A model generated the notes under the pieces. The model ran no database searches. It was given only the letters and a program-made list of their open reading frames with translations, and had not been told where the DNA came from. DNA of 64,000 nt from Rubricoccus marinus (GTDB lineage Bacteria > Bacteroidota > Rhodothermia > Rhodothermales > Rubricoccaceae), in contig NZ_MQWB01000001.1 in the NCBI RefSeq assembly GCF_002257665.1, positions 3,173,119 through 3,237,118 on the forward strand, in the 5' to 3' direction. Positions 7,398-15,599 of the stretch are shown here, one piece after another (positions within the stretch are counted from its first letter, which is position 1; each line of letters starts with the position of its first letter). The position numbers and the translations under genes were made by a program.

Positions 7398-9200
7398 ATG
7401 GATTCAGACGCCACCTCAGGTGACGCGACGACCGCCCCTGCATTACCCGATCCCTCCCCCGGCCTTAGCACAAGCGAATACCGCTGGACCCTCCGCCCCG
7501 TCGAGGACGAGGGCCACGTCGAGAGCATCGCGACGCAACTGAACGACTTGCCCGTGCCTCTGGCGCGGTCGCTCGTGCTCCGCGGCGTGGATTCCTTCGA
7601 GGGCGCGCGGACGTTTTTCCGGCCCGAGATCTCGCGCCTCCACGACCCGTTCGAGATGCGGGACATGGATCACGCCGCCGACCGCATCATCCGCGCCGTC
7701 GAGGAAAAGGAGCACGTCATGGTCTACGGCGACTACGACGTGGACGGGACCACGAGCACGGCGATGCTCCTGACGTTTTTCGAGTCCATCGGGCTCCAGG
7801 CGTCTTTCTTTATCCCGAACCGGTTTACGCACGGCTATGGCCTGAGCCGGTTCGGCGTGGACGAGGCCATTGCCAGAGGCGTCTCCCTTATCGTCGCCAT
7901 CGACTGCGGGATCACGGCTAACGCGGAGGCGGCATACATCCGCCAGCAGGGACTGGACCTCATCATCTGCGATCACCACACCGCAGGCGACGAGCTCCCC
8001 GTCGCGACGGCGGTCCTGGACCCGAAGCGTCCCGATTGCGACTACCCGTTCGACGGGCTTAGCGGCTGCGGCGTCGGCTACAAACTCATTCAGGCTGTCC
8101 TGGTGCGCATGGGCCTCCCGCCAGAGGACGCGCACACTTATCTGGACCTCGTCGCGGTCTCCACGGCCAGCGACATCGTGCCGATGATCGGGGAGAACCG
8201 GATCCTCATGCGCGAGGGGCTGCGTCAACTCTGCGACAACCCACGCCTCGGGCTCGCAGCGCTCGCTCAGCGGGCGGGCCTGGACCTGACGTGCTGTACG
8301 TCGTCCAAGATTGTGTTCCAGCTCGGGCCGCGCATCAACGCCGCCGGGCGCATCGCGGATGCGTCCATGGCGGCCGAGCTTCTGGCGTCCACGGACGCCT
8401 CCCACGCGCAGCGTCTCGTGGACGAGATCGAAGAGCTCAACCTGCAACGGCGTGAGCTGGACCGCGAGACGCGGGACGAAGCGCTGGAGATCGCAGAGCG
8501 CTTGATGCAGGACGATCCCGTCGCCCTCGTGGTGTACAAGGAAGGCTGGCATCCCGGCGTGATCGGCATCACGGCCTCTCGCGTCGCCGAGAAGTTCCAC
8601 CGGCCTACGATCCTCCTCACCTCGCAGGACGGCCAGACCGCCAAGGGATCGGCGCGGAGCGTCAAGGGCATCTCTATCTACAAAGCCCTCGCTCAGTGCG
8701 AGGACCTGCTGGATCGGTTTGGCGGCCACGCCTTCGCGGCGGGCCTCGCGCTTCCCGTTACGAGCATCGAGGCACTTCGCGAGAGGCTTCAACCCGCCGT
8801 TGAAGGCGCGCTCGAAGTGGACGGCCTCGTCCCCGAGATCGAACTGGACTCCACGCTCGACCTCCGCGACGTGACGACGCGCTTCTGGCGCGTGCTCCAG
8901 CAGTTCGGCCCGCACGGACCGGACAACCTGCGGCCCATCTTCTGGGGCCAGAACCTCCGGATTGTCGGCCAGCCCACCAAGGTGGGGCACGAGAAGCAGC
9001 ATCTCCGCTTCCGCGTTGCCCAGCTGGACGGGGGACCCACGTTCCCCGTTATCGGCTTCAACCTCGGTGACCGCTACGACGCCGCGCTCGCGAGCATTCG
9101 CCGCGGGCGCCCGATGGAGGTCGCGTTCCAGTTGGACGAGAACACGTGGAAGGGCCGCACGACGCTTCAGCTTCGCGCCAAGGACCTACGCCTGAGCTAG
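7398..9200 (+). CDS. recJ: Single-stranded-DNA-specific exonuclease RecJ
   Basis: A 600-residue DHH-family 5'-3' exonuclease acting in recombinational and mismatch repair. Metal-binding motifs in order: DYDVDG (112-117), D169-C-G, the signature C-DHH (191-194), then the DHHA1 domain with a GGH motif (FGGHAFAAG) and a C-terminal OB-like nucleic-acid-binding domain. Length and order match RecJ rather than the shorter NrnA. About 25 N-terminal residues before YRWTLRP are low-complexity and may not be conserved. The gene holds few exact 9-mer copies compared with its neighbours. It ends at a stop-codon palindrome. Confidence 0.95.
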   Translation: MDSDATSGDATTAPALPDPSPGLSTSEYRWTLRPVEDEGHVESIATQLNDLPVPLARSLVLRGVDSFEGARTFFRPEISRLHDPFEMRDMDHAADRIIRAVEEKEHVMVYGDYDVDGTTSTAMLLTFFESIGLQASFFIPNRFTHGYGLSRFGVDEAIARGVSLIVAIDCGITANAEAAYIRQQGLDLIICDHHTAGDELPVATAVLDPKRPDCDYPFDGLSGCGVGYKLIQAVLVRMGLPPEDAHTYLDLVAVSTASDIVPMIGENRILMREGLRQLCDNPRLGLAALAQRAGLDLTCCTSSKIVFQLGPRINAAGRIADASMAAELLASTDASHAQRLVDEIEELNLQRRELDRETRDEALEIAERLMQDDPVALVVYKEGWHPGVIGITASRVAEKFHRPTILLTSQDGQTAKGSARSVKGISIYKALAQCEDLLDRFGGHAFAAGLALPVTSIEALRERLQPAVEGALEVDGLVPEIELDSTLDLRDVTTRFWRVLQQFGPHGPDNLRPIFWGQNLRIVGQPTKVGHEKQHLRFRVAQLDGGPTFPVIGFNLGDRYDAALASIRRGRPMEVAFQLDENTWKGRTTLQLRAKDLRLS

Positions 9201-9217
9201 CCTCTGGCGCCAGAGGC
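9200..9217. repeat. Stop-codon palindrome GCCTCTGGCGCCAGAGGC after recJ
   Basis: The same 18-bp palindrome as at 6509, again sharing the final G of the TAG stop. The 248 bases that follow, up to the next gene, hold no gene; a TATAAG near 9376 may be promoter-related, and one more 9-mer copy lies near 9425. Confidence 0.8.
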
Positions 9218-9465
9218 CTCGGGCGTCGCGCGGCATCCAGTATCGAGGGCTATTCGAGGCGAGGTACGCAGTGCCTCAAGTCTAGCCCAGCATGTGGATA
9301 GGCCTCTCTGCTCTGTAGCTGAGAGGAATAGACGTGTAGGAGAGACCCTGAAAGGGGGTGGGTGGGCGAACCAACGCTTATAAGGGACGCGTTGCACTCC
9401 CATACGCAGGCACCACACCTGGCTCGCCAGAGGCTGCCACCTTTTCGACCCGCATTTCTTCCTCC

Positions 9466-10179
9466 ATGTCTCAACTCGACCGCCTCACTGCGGACCTCGA
9501 CGCCGCCCCTACGGGCACGAGCCGCCGCGACTTCTTTCGTCGTGCAGGCTTCGGTCTCGGCGCCGTCGCTGCAGCCTCCGCCCTTCAGGCCTGCGACTCC
9601 GTGGACACCACGACGGACGGCGACAGCGTCGTCCTCGACTTCTCCAACGACTTCGGTGTCCTGAACTACGCCTACGCATTGGAGCAGCTCGAAGCCGGCT
9701 TTTACGCGACCGTCGTCGGCGCCAGCGGCTTCAGCAACACGTTCTCCTCTGAGGAGCAGAGCATCCTCCGCGATCTCGCCGCTCACGAGGCGATCCACCG
9801 CGACTTTTTCGAGGCGGCCATCCGCGGTGCCAACGGAACGCCGATCCCGGACCTGACGCCCAACTTTGACGACATCGACTTCTCCAGCCGCTCCAGCGTG
9901 CTCGGGACGGCGCAGGTCTTCGAGGATCTCGGCGTGAGTGCCTACAACGGCGCCGGCCGGTTTATCCAGAGCGACGCGTACCTCACGCTCGCAGGCAAGA
10001 TTGTCTCTGTAGAAGCACGCCACGCGTCCGTCATCGCGGGCCTGATCACGCCAAACGCCATCGCGAGCAGCGGCCAGATCAACGCTCAGGGACTGGACAA
10101 GGCGACCCCGCCGGCTCAGGTCATCGCGGCCGCTTCGGCGTTTATCGACGACACCATCGTCGTCCGTAACGCTTCCTAA
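9466..10179 (+). CDS. Tat-exported ferritin-like protein, probable lipoprotein
   Basis: 237 residues. A twin-arginine signal SRRDFFRR (19-26) and hydrophobic stretch end in LQAC (40-43), a plausible lipobox, so Tat export and lipidation at Cys43 are likely. The mature part is a ferritin-like four-helix bundle: NYAYALEQLEAGFY, a helix with EAIHRDFF and a last helix with VEARHAS, giving Glu and His ligands for a di-iron site. Family members are found in Bacteroidota and Deinococcus as desiccation-related proteins; iron binding is inferred. The ATG at 9466 is preferred because it starts a regular Tat signal. The next gene is a paralogue 42 bp downstream. Confidence 0.85.
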   Translation: MSQLDRLTADLDAAPTGTSRRDFFRRAGFGLGAVAAASALQACDSVDTTTDGDSVVLDFSNDFGVLNYAYALEQLEAGFYATVVGASGFSNTFSSEEQSILRDLAAHEAIHRDFFEAAIRGANGTPIPDLTPNFDDIDFSSRSSVLGTAQVFEDLGVSAYNGAGRFIQSDAYLTLAGKIVSVEARHASVIAGLITPNAIASSGQINAQGLDKATPPAQVIAAASAFIDDTIVVRNAS

Positions 10180-10221
10180 TCCGGCCCGCTCCCGCTCCGA
10201 CGACCTCAAGACTTCTATATC

Positions 10222-11028
10222 ATGACTGACTTTCTCCAAGACATCAGCGGATTGGCCGACGCGACCTCCTCGCGTCGCGACGCTCTCCGCAAGGGTGCAG
10301 GCATCGGCCTCGCTGCCGCGTTTGCCTCCATCCCGTTCCTCAAGCCGGGCCGCGTAATGGCGCAGTCCACCGAGGGCGATTTCGGCATCCTCAACTACGC
10401 GTTAACGCTTGAATACCTCGAGCGCTCGTTCTACCGCCAGGCGATCGCCACCGGTAGCATCCCGAGCAACGTTTCTTCGCTGTTCGATACCATCGAGAAC
10501 GACGAGACGCAGCACGTGCTCCTTCTCCGCGGCGCGATCAACGCCGCTGGCGGAACGCCCGTACAGTACACAGATAGCGACTTCACGTTCACGCCGTTCC
10601 TGAGCAGCTACGCGAACATCCGTACGCTTGCACAGGGTCTCGAAGACACCGGCGTTCGGGCTTACAAGGGCCAGGCTGCTGCCATCACGAGCAAGGACTA
10701 CCTCACGGTTGCCCTTCAGATCCACTCCGTGGAGGCCCGCCACGCTGCGGCCATCCGCCGCCTCAACGGCAACCAGGGATGGATCCCGAACGCACAGCCC
10801 AACGCGCCAGAGGCCATCGCGCCGGTCTACGGTGCAGGGAGCCCCGCTAGCACGTTCCCCTCTGAGGCGAACACGACGCAGGGCGGAATCAACCTCGTCA
10901 CCGGCCTCAGCGGCTACTCTGCCGAGGAGATCTCCGAGGCGTTCGACGAGCCGCTCGGCATGACGACGGTCCTGGCCATCGCAGGCCAGTTCATCAGCGG
11001 CGACGAGGGCGACGGCGACGAGGACTAG
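10222..11028 (+). CDS. Tat-exported ferritin-like protein, paralogue of the preceding gene
   Basis: 268 residues with a Tat signal (SSRRDALRKG, 16-25; hydrophobic core to VMAQ, 45-48) and a ferritin-like bundle: LNYALTLEYLERSFYRQA, NDETQHVLLLRG and HSVEARHAAAIR supply the Glu/His ligands. There is no lipobox, so this copy should be soluble in the periplasm while the upstream one is lipid-anchored. The C-terminal 80 residues are longer than in the neighbour and end in an acidic GDEGDGDED tail. The two genes form one transcription unit closed by a strong terminator at 11054-11087. Iron storage or peroxide protection in the envelope is inferred. Confidence 0.85.
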   Translation: MTDFLQDISGLADATSSRRDALRKGAGIGLAAAFASIPFLKPGRVMAQSTEGDFGILNYALTLEYLERSFYRQAIATGSIPSNVSSLFDTIENDETQHVLLLRGAINAAGGTPVQYTDSDFTFTPFLSSYANIRTLAQGLEDTGVRAYKGQAAAITSKDYLTVALQIHSVEARHAAAIRRLNGNQGWIPNAQPNAPEAIAPVYGAGSPASTFPSEANTTQGGINLVTGLSGYSAEEISEAFDEPLGMTTVLAIAGQFISGDEGDGDED

Positions 11029-11053
11029 TCCTCTCCCGCGTTCCTGACGCTTT

Positions 11054-11087
11054 ACGCGCCCGGTGCCTGTTTTGGCGCCGGGCGCGT
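11054..11087 (+). terminator. Hairpin terminator of the ferritin-like operon
   Basis: A 14-bp stem (ACGCGCCCGGTGCC with GGCGCCGGGCGCGT, one G-T pair) and a 6-base loop TGTTTT, followed by TT. It is a repeat-independent terminator 25 bases after the stop. Confidence 0.8.
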
Positions 11088-11096
11088 TTCTATTGC

Positions 11097-11128
11097 GGCC
11101 TCTGGCGCGGAGCGAGGCGCCAGAGGCC
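11097..11128. repeat. Inverted 9-mer pair between convergent genes
   Basis: GGCCTCTGGCGC (11097-11108) and its complement (11117-11128) enclose 8 bases. It lies between the ferritin-like operon and the convergent small gene at 11146. Confidence 0.7.
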
Positions 11129-11145
11129 TCGGGCGAGAGCGCGCG

Positions 11146-11361
11146 CTACGCCTTGCTGAGTTCGCTCTCTGACTTGAGAACGCGGTCGCCGTCTTCCTGC
11201 TCAATGAGGTAAGCGGGGTTGTCCTCGGTCGCGTTGCGCGTGACCTCATTGCCTTTGATGGTGCGCGTGACCTCGCTGGTGAACGTCTCTTGGACGGTGC
11301 CCTCGGCGGTGCCGGAGCCCCAGTTCCATTCTACGTGGTCGCCTTTGCTGAACTGTGCCAT
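11146..11361 (-). CDS. HVA1/DUF2945 small Tudor-like protein
   Basis: 71 residues recognisable as the hypervirulence-associated HVA1 (DUF2945) family by the opening FSKGDHVEWNWGSGTAEGTV and the NPAYLIEQEDGDRVLKSESEL end. It is a single small SH3/Tudor-like barrel without signal or membrane segment. The family is common next to stress genes, but the biochemical role is unknown. It lies downstream of the subtilisin gene on the same strand, separated by a hairpin (11382-11409) that suggests a separate transcript. Confidence 0.85.
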   Translation of the reverse strand: MAQFSKGDHVEWNWGSGTAEGTVQETFTSEVTRTIKGNEVTRNATEDNPAYLIEQEDGDRVLKSESELSKA

Positions 11362-11381
11362 GATCGGAAGGGGGAAAGAGA

Positions 11382-11409
11382 AAGGGACACCCGCTACCGG
11401 ATGTCCCTT
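11382..11409 (-). terminator. Hairpin between the subtilisin gene and the HVA1 gene
   Basis: AAGGGACA (11382-11389) pairs with TGTCCCTT (11402-11409) around a 12-base loop. Read on the minus strand it is followed by a pyrimidine-rich tail TCTCTTTCCCC. It could terminate the subtilisin transcript or lie in the HVA1 leader. Confidence 0.45.
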
Positions 11410-11429
11410 CTCATCGTTCCGAGTCTGGT

Positions 11430-11447
11430 GCCTCTGGCGCCAGAGGC
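11430..11447. repeat. Palindrome GCCTCTGGCGCCAGAGGC downstream of the subtilisin gene
   Basis: The 18-bp head-to-head 9-mer palindrome, 36 bases after the stop of the minus-strand subtilisin gene. Confidence 0.8.
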
Positions 11448-11483
11448 CTGAGCCGTCCGCGCCAGGGGCGTGTCCAGAAAGCC

Positions 11484-13040
11484 TCAGGAGCCGCTGCGCT
11501 CCATCGCGAGGCGGATGGCTGCCTCGGCGTTGACGATGCCGCCCGTGACGGAAAGCGTCCCGAAGGAAACGGCCTCACCGCTGCCAGGCTGCGGCGTCAT
11601 GGTCTCTGCCATCGGCGTGGCGGAGTCCAGCAGGATCTGGCGGACCTCCTCGGCTGAGAGGTCCGGGAAGTAGGACATCACGAGCGCCGCGACGCCAGCC
11701 ACAACCGGTGCGGCGAAGCTGGTGCCGTTGGCGACCTGCGTCTCCCCGCCAGGGGCCAGCGACTTCACGGCTGCGCCGGGCGCGAACAGGTCCACTTCCT
11801 CTTGAGCGTAGTTGGAGAAGCCTGCCGCAAGCGCCTCCATGTCGCTGGAGGACGCGCCGATCTCCATCCACGTCGAAACCAGGTCACCCGTCGTGGTGCG
11901 GTCGGTGGGGAAGTTCATGCCGTTGGCGAGGTTCTTGCCGTCGTTGCCAGCGGCGTGAACCAGCAGGACGCCGCGCTCGGCCGCGTACTGCGCGGCCTCA
12001 TCGACGACGCTCTTGCCGGGGCTGTACGCCTTGCCGAAGCTCATGTTGATGATGCGCGCGCCGTTGTCCACCGCGTAGCGGATCGCGTTGGCGATGTCCT
12101 TGTCGTACTCGTCGCCATCGGGCACGGCGCGGACGGCCATGATGCGGACGGGCCCGCCAGAGGCCATGTTGGGCGCGATGCCGTCGATGCCGAACTCGTT
12201 GCCGCGGATCGCAGCCACGAGGCCCGCGACGCCGGTCCCGTGGCTCGGGTCGGGGCCGCTGGCGTCCGCGTTGCCGTAGTACCGCTCCGTCATGTTCATC
12301 GGGTCATCGCCGACGATGCCGCGCGGGTCGAAGTCGACGTTGAGGTTGTAGTCCAACTGGCTCCGCAGGTAGGTCACGAACCCTTCGAGGTCCTCGAACG
12401 AGGCGCCCTGCGACGCGAGGAACGAGAGCATCCGCTTGGCCTGATCCGCTTCGATGTCTCCCCCGACATCGAGCGTGGTGACATCAGCGCGGTCGTAGGT
12501 GTCGGGGAAGCGCGCGGTGAGGAGCGAGTCGGCGCCCTTCATCTGCTCATAGACTGGGAAGAGGTTGCCAGCCTGCATGTTGATCTCCGAGACCTTCGCG
12601 TCGAGAGCGGTCTCGTAATCAGCGCACTCGGGGTCCGGGACTGCCATCGCGCGGCAGGCCGCTACAAGGCGCGTGATCTCCAAGCGCTCGGCGCCCACGT
12701 TCTGGCCGTCGGCACCGCCGAGGAAGCTCCAGCCGTGGATGTCATCGGTGTAGCCGTTGCCGTCGTCGTCAACGCCGTTGCCGGCAATCTCCCCCTCGTT
12801 GACCCACATGATGGGCGCGAGGTCGGGGTGCTCCCCGTCCACGCCAGAGTCAATGATGGCGACGATCACGTCGCTGGGCGTTTTGCCCTCGAGAAGCTCG
12901 TAAGCGGCGTCCAGCGCGATGCCGGGCGTGCCGCTAGCGGGGTTGGCGAGGTGCCAGTCTTCGGCGGGCTGAGCCCCGGCGGGTTGGGCCGCCAGAGGCA
13001 GCGTGAGAAGGGCGAGGGCGAGCGAAAGCGTGAAGCGCAT
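11484..13040 (-). CDS. Secreted S8 family (subtilisin-like) serine protease
   Basis: 518 residues with a signal peptide (1-23, ending near AGA-QP). The catalytic triad is D64 (IIDSGVDGEHPD), H267 (DPSHGTGVAGL) and S441 (NGTSFAAPVVAG), with oxyanion N366 in HAAGND. A calcium-loop-like DDDGNG motif (91-96) follows the Asp. About 200 residues separate Asp and His, far more than the 30-70 usual in subtilisins; this insert (about 115-255) is mostly helical and has no match I recognise. No T9SS C-terminal domain is seen. The Met at 13040 begins a proper signal peptide; the open frame upstream is repeat-rich. It is divergent from porX across 273 bp. Confidence 0.9.
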   Translation of the reverse strand: MRFTLSLALALLTLPLAAQPAGAQPAEDWHLANPASGTPGIALDAAYELLEGKTPSDVIVAIIDSGVDGEHPDLAPIMWVNEGEIAGNGVDDDGNGYTDDIHGWSFLGGADGQNVGAERLEITRLVAACRAMAVPDPECADYETALDAKVSEINMQAGNLFPVYEQMKGADSLLTARFPDTYDRADVTTLDVGGDIEADQAKRMLSFLASQGASFEDLEGFVTYLRSQLDYNLNVDFDPRGIVGDDPMNMTERYYGNADASGPDPSHGTGVAGLVAAIRGNEFGIDGIAPNMASGGPVRIMAVRAVPDGDEYDKDIANAIRYAVDNGARIINMSFGKAYSPGKSVVDEAAQYAAERGVLLVHAAGNDGKNLANGMNFPTDRTTTGDLVSTWMEIGASSSDMEALAAGFSNYAQEEVDLFAPGAAVKSLAPGGETQVANGTSFAAPVVAGVAALVMSYFPDLSAEEVRQILLDSATPMAETMTPQPGSGEAVSFGTLSVTGGIVNAEAAIRLAMERSGS

Positions 13041-13313
13041 CAGTGCGGAGGAAGTGTTGATCCCGAACGTACCGATGCCCTCCAGGCGTGTGCGATGAAG
13101 GTGCGAAGCCTCTGGCGCCAGAAGCCTCCTATGTAGACACAATGGGGCCCCAGCACCGTACAACCCCGGACCTACGCACCCGGGCACCACCGCGCCTCTG
13201 GCGGCGTTGACGCCGCACCCCGACCTTCGGCCTCTGGCGCCCCTCTCCGCCAGAGGCCTCCGAACAGCCCCGACGCGCGCCCGACCTCGGTACTCCCCTC
13301 CCCTATTGCCGAC

Positions 13314-14903
13314 ATGCCTCGCATCCTCTGGGCCGACGACGAGATCGATCTCCTCAAGCCGCACGTCCTGTTCCTCGAAGCCAAAGGCTACTCCGTCGAG
13401 ACCGTGAGCAACGGCGCCGACGCGGTGGACCGCGTCGAAAACGCCCGCTTCGACGTGGTCTTCCTCGACGAGCAAATGCCCGGCCTTGGCGGGTTGGACG
13501 CCCTAGAGCAGATCAAGGAGCGGCGGCCGGAGACGCCCGTCGTGATGATCACCAAGAGTGAGGAGGAGCACCTGATGGAGGACGCCATCGGGCGCAAGAT
13601 TGCGGACTACCTCATCAAGCCTGTCCACCCGAAGCAGCTGCTCCTCACGTGCAAGCGGCTTCTGGACGGCGACCGCATCCGCGGCGAGCAGGTCCAGCAG
13701 GATTACCTCCAGACGTTTGGGCAGATCTCGGCGCGCCTCGGCGGCTCGCTGGATGCCGACGAGTGGATCGACGTGTACCGTCAGCTCGTGCGCTTCGACC
13801 TGGAGCTTCAGGGCGGCGACGAGAGCGTGCGCCAGATCCTCGATGATCAGTACAAGGGCGCCAACGAGGCGTTCTCTCGCTTTATCGAGCGCGAGTACCC
13901 GGAGTGGATCTCGGCCTCCGCCAGAGGCGAGAAGCCGGGCGAGGCCCGCCCAACGATGAGCCACGACATCATCGGCCAGAGCGTGATGCCGCTGCTCGGC
14001 GACGTGGGCGGCAAGCCTGAGCGGCCCGTCGTCTTTTTCCTCATCGACTGCCTCCGCTACGACCAGTGGCTGCTCTTCGAGCGCACGCTGCAGCAGCACT
14101 ACGAGGTGGAAACGGACTGGCACTACTCCATCCTGCCCACGGCCACGCCGTACTCGCGCAACGCCATCTTCGGAGGCCTGTTGCCGGTCGACCTCGCCAA
14201 GCGCTTCCCGGACCGCTTCACCGCCGACGTGCGCGATGACGACGAGCCCAGCCTAAACGCGCACGAGGACGAGTTCCTCCGCGACCTGCTCGACCGCCGC
14301 CACCGGAAAGACATCCGGATGCGCTACGAGAAGATCAGCAACCAGAGCGACGGTGCCGCCTTCGCCGACCGTGTAACGGATCTCTTGCAGGTGGACCTCT
14401 CGGCCGTTGTCGTCAACTTCGTGGACATCCTCGCGCACTCGCGCTCGGACTCCCGCATCCTCCGCGAGATCGCGCCCGACGTACCCGCGTACCGCGGCCT
14501 CAGCACGACGTGGTTTGAGCATTCCTGGCTGGCCGACGCGTTCAAGCAGCTTTCCGAGCACGACTGTACGATCGTCATCACGAGCGATCACGGCGCCGTG
14601 CGGTCACTCAACGCGACCAAGGTGATCGGCGACCGCGAGACGAGCACGAGCCTGCGCTACAAGCACGGCCGCAACCTCAAGGTGGAATCTCGCGAGGCCA
14701 TCTTCGTCAAGGAGCCCGAGACGTACGGCCTGCCGCGTGCGGGCATCAACGAGAACTACGTCTTCGCGACCGAGGACCGCTACTTCGTCTACCCGACGAA
14801 CTACCACAAGTACCAGGAGCGCTACCGCGACTCGTTCCTGCACGGTGGCGTAAGCCTGGAGGAGATCCTGCTGCCCGTCGCCACGCTCCGCCCGAAAGGC
14901 TGA
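13314..14903 (+). CDS. porX: PorX-type response regulator with PglZ (alkaline-phosphatase-like) output domain
   Basis: 529 residues. An N-terminal receiver domain (1-120) has the acidic pair D8-D9, phospho-acceptor D52 (VVFLDEQMPG) and K102 (YLIKP). A helical linker (125-210) leads to a PglZ/alkaline-phosphatase domain with metal-site segments FFLIDCLRYDQW and ITSDHGAVRSL. This is the architecture of Porphyromonas PorX, which with PorY and a sigma factor controls type IX secretion genes; PorX has been reported to be a zinc-dependent phosphodiesterase acting on oligonucleotides. The two T9SS cargo proteins in this window (27498 and 33992) agree with an active T9SS. It ends with a very strong hairpin at 14929-14963. 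Confidence 0.92.
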   Translation: MPRILWADDEIDLLKPHVLFLEAKGYSVETVSNGADAVDRVENARFDVVFLDEQMPGLGGLDALEQIKERRPETPVVMITKSEEEHLMEDAIGRKIADYLIKPVHPKQLLLTCKRLLDGDRIRGEQVQQDYLQTFGQISARLGGSLDADEWIDVYRQLVRFDLELQGGDESVRQILDDQYKGANEAFSRFIEREYPEWISASARGEKPGEARPTMSHDIIGQSVMPLLGDVGGKPERPVVFFLIDCLRYDQWLLFERTLQQHYEVETDWHYSILPTATPYSRNAIFGGLLPVDLAKRFPDRFTADVRDDDEPSLNAHEDEFLRDLLDRRHRKDIRMRYEKISNQSDGAAFADRVTDLLQVDLSAVVVNFVDILAHSRSDSRILREIAPDVPAYRGLSTTWFEHSWLADAFKQLSEHDCTIVITSDHGAVRSLNATKVIGDRETSTSLRYKHGRNLKVESREAIFVKEPETYGLPRAGINENYVFATEDRYFVYPTNYHKYQERYRDSFLHGGVSLEEILLPVATLRPKG

Positions 14904-14931
14904 CGCCAGAGGCCGCTTAGAGCCTCTGGCG
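14904..14931. repeat. Inverted 9-mer pair, opposite (tail-to-tail) arrangement, after porX
   Basis: CGCCAGAGGC (14904-14913) and GCCTCTGGCG (14922-14931) are separated by 8 bases and begin directly after the TGA stop of porX. Confidence 0.7.
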
Positions 14932-14963
14932 AGACCGCCGCTGAGCCTCAGCGGCGGTCTCGC
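14929..14963 (+). terminator. Strong GC-rich hairpin downstream of porX
   Basis: A 16-bp perfect stem (GCGAGACCGCCGCTGA with its complement) closes a 3-base GCC loop and overlaps the end of the 9-mer pair by three bases. No T-run follows. Confidence 0.65.
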
Positions 14964-15046
14964 GTCCGGCGCCTGTGAGACCAGAGGGCACGCGCCCTTC
15001 GGAGAACGTCTTGCCGTCTACCTTCGGCGGCACCCTCTCCGTTCTC

Positions 15047-15556
15047 ATGCGCCTGCTCCTCCTCGCTCTGCTCCTGCCTCTGGCGGCGGGCGCCTCTGCC
15101 CAGTCCACGCCTTCCCCGGAAGACGTAGGCACGCTCGACGGCATCATTCGCGCGTACTACGAGGTCGTCTCAGGCCCCGCAGGCCAACCTCGTGACTGGG
15201 CGCGAGACAGCACCCTCCATCACCCTGACGCCCTCGTGACGGTCGTCGGGAGCGGCCCCGATGGGGAGGTGATCGTCCAGCCGACCGATCTGGCGGGCTT
15301 CCACGCGCAGAGCAGCAGCCTGGCTACGGCGGGGTTCTTCGAGGCCGAGATCGCGCGGCGCACCGAGCGCTACGGCGCCACCGCGCACGTCTGGAGTACG
15401 TACGAGTGGCGCCAGACCGAAACCGGCCCAGTGGAGGGCCGCGGCGTGAACAGCATCCAACTGGTCTGGGACGGCGCGCGCTGGTGGATCATCTCGTGGA
15501 TGTTCGACGGCCGCTCCGACAAGCCCGACGTGCCGCAGCCGTACATGCCTCAGTAA
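15047..15556 (+). CDS. Exported NTF2-like (SnoaL/DUF4440-type) protein
   Basis: 169 residues with a signal peptide (MRLLLLALLLPLAAGASAQ). The mature part has the cone-shaped NTF2-like pattern: an N-terminal helix IIRAYYEVVSGP, the LHHPDALVTVVG strand and C-terminal strands HVWSTYEWRQTETGPVEGRG, NSIQLVWDGARWWIISWMF. No catalytic residues can be assigned; such proteins are ligand-binding or unknown. The ATG at 15047 was chosen because it starts the signal peptide. The flavoprotein gene follows 43 bp later. Confidence 0.75.
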   Translation: MRLLLLALLLPLAAGASAQSTPSPEDVGTLDGIIRAYYEVVSGPAGQPRDWARDSTLHHPDALVTVVGSGPDGEVIVQPTDLAGFHAQSSSLATAGFFEAEIARRTERYGATAHVWSTYEWRQTETGPVEGRGVNSIQLVWDGARWWIISWMFDGRSDKPDVPQPYMPQ

Positions 15557-15561
15557 GCGGT

Positions 15562-15581
15562 GGCCTCTGGGGCCAGAGGCC
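15562..15581. repeat. Variant palindrome after the NTF2-like gene
   Basis: GGCCTCTGG-GG-CCAGAGGCC is the usual gene-end palindrome with the central CG changed to GG. The arms stay perfectly paired, so the hairpin is kept while the 9-mer itself is lost. Confidence 0.65.
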
Positions 15582-15599
15582 CGCGCCGTACACTGCGGC

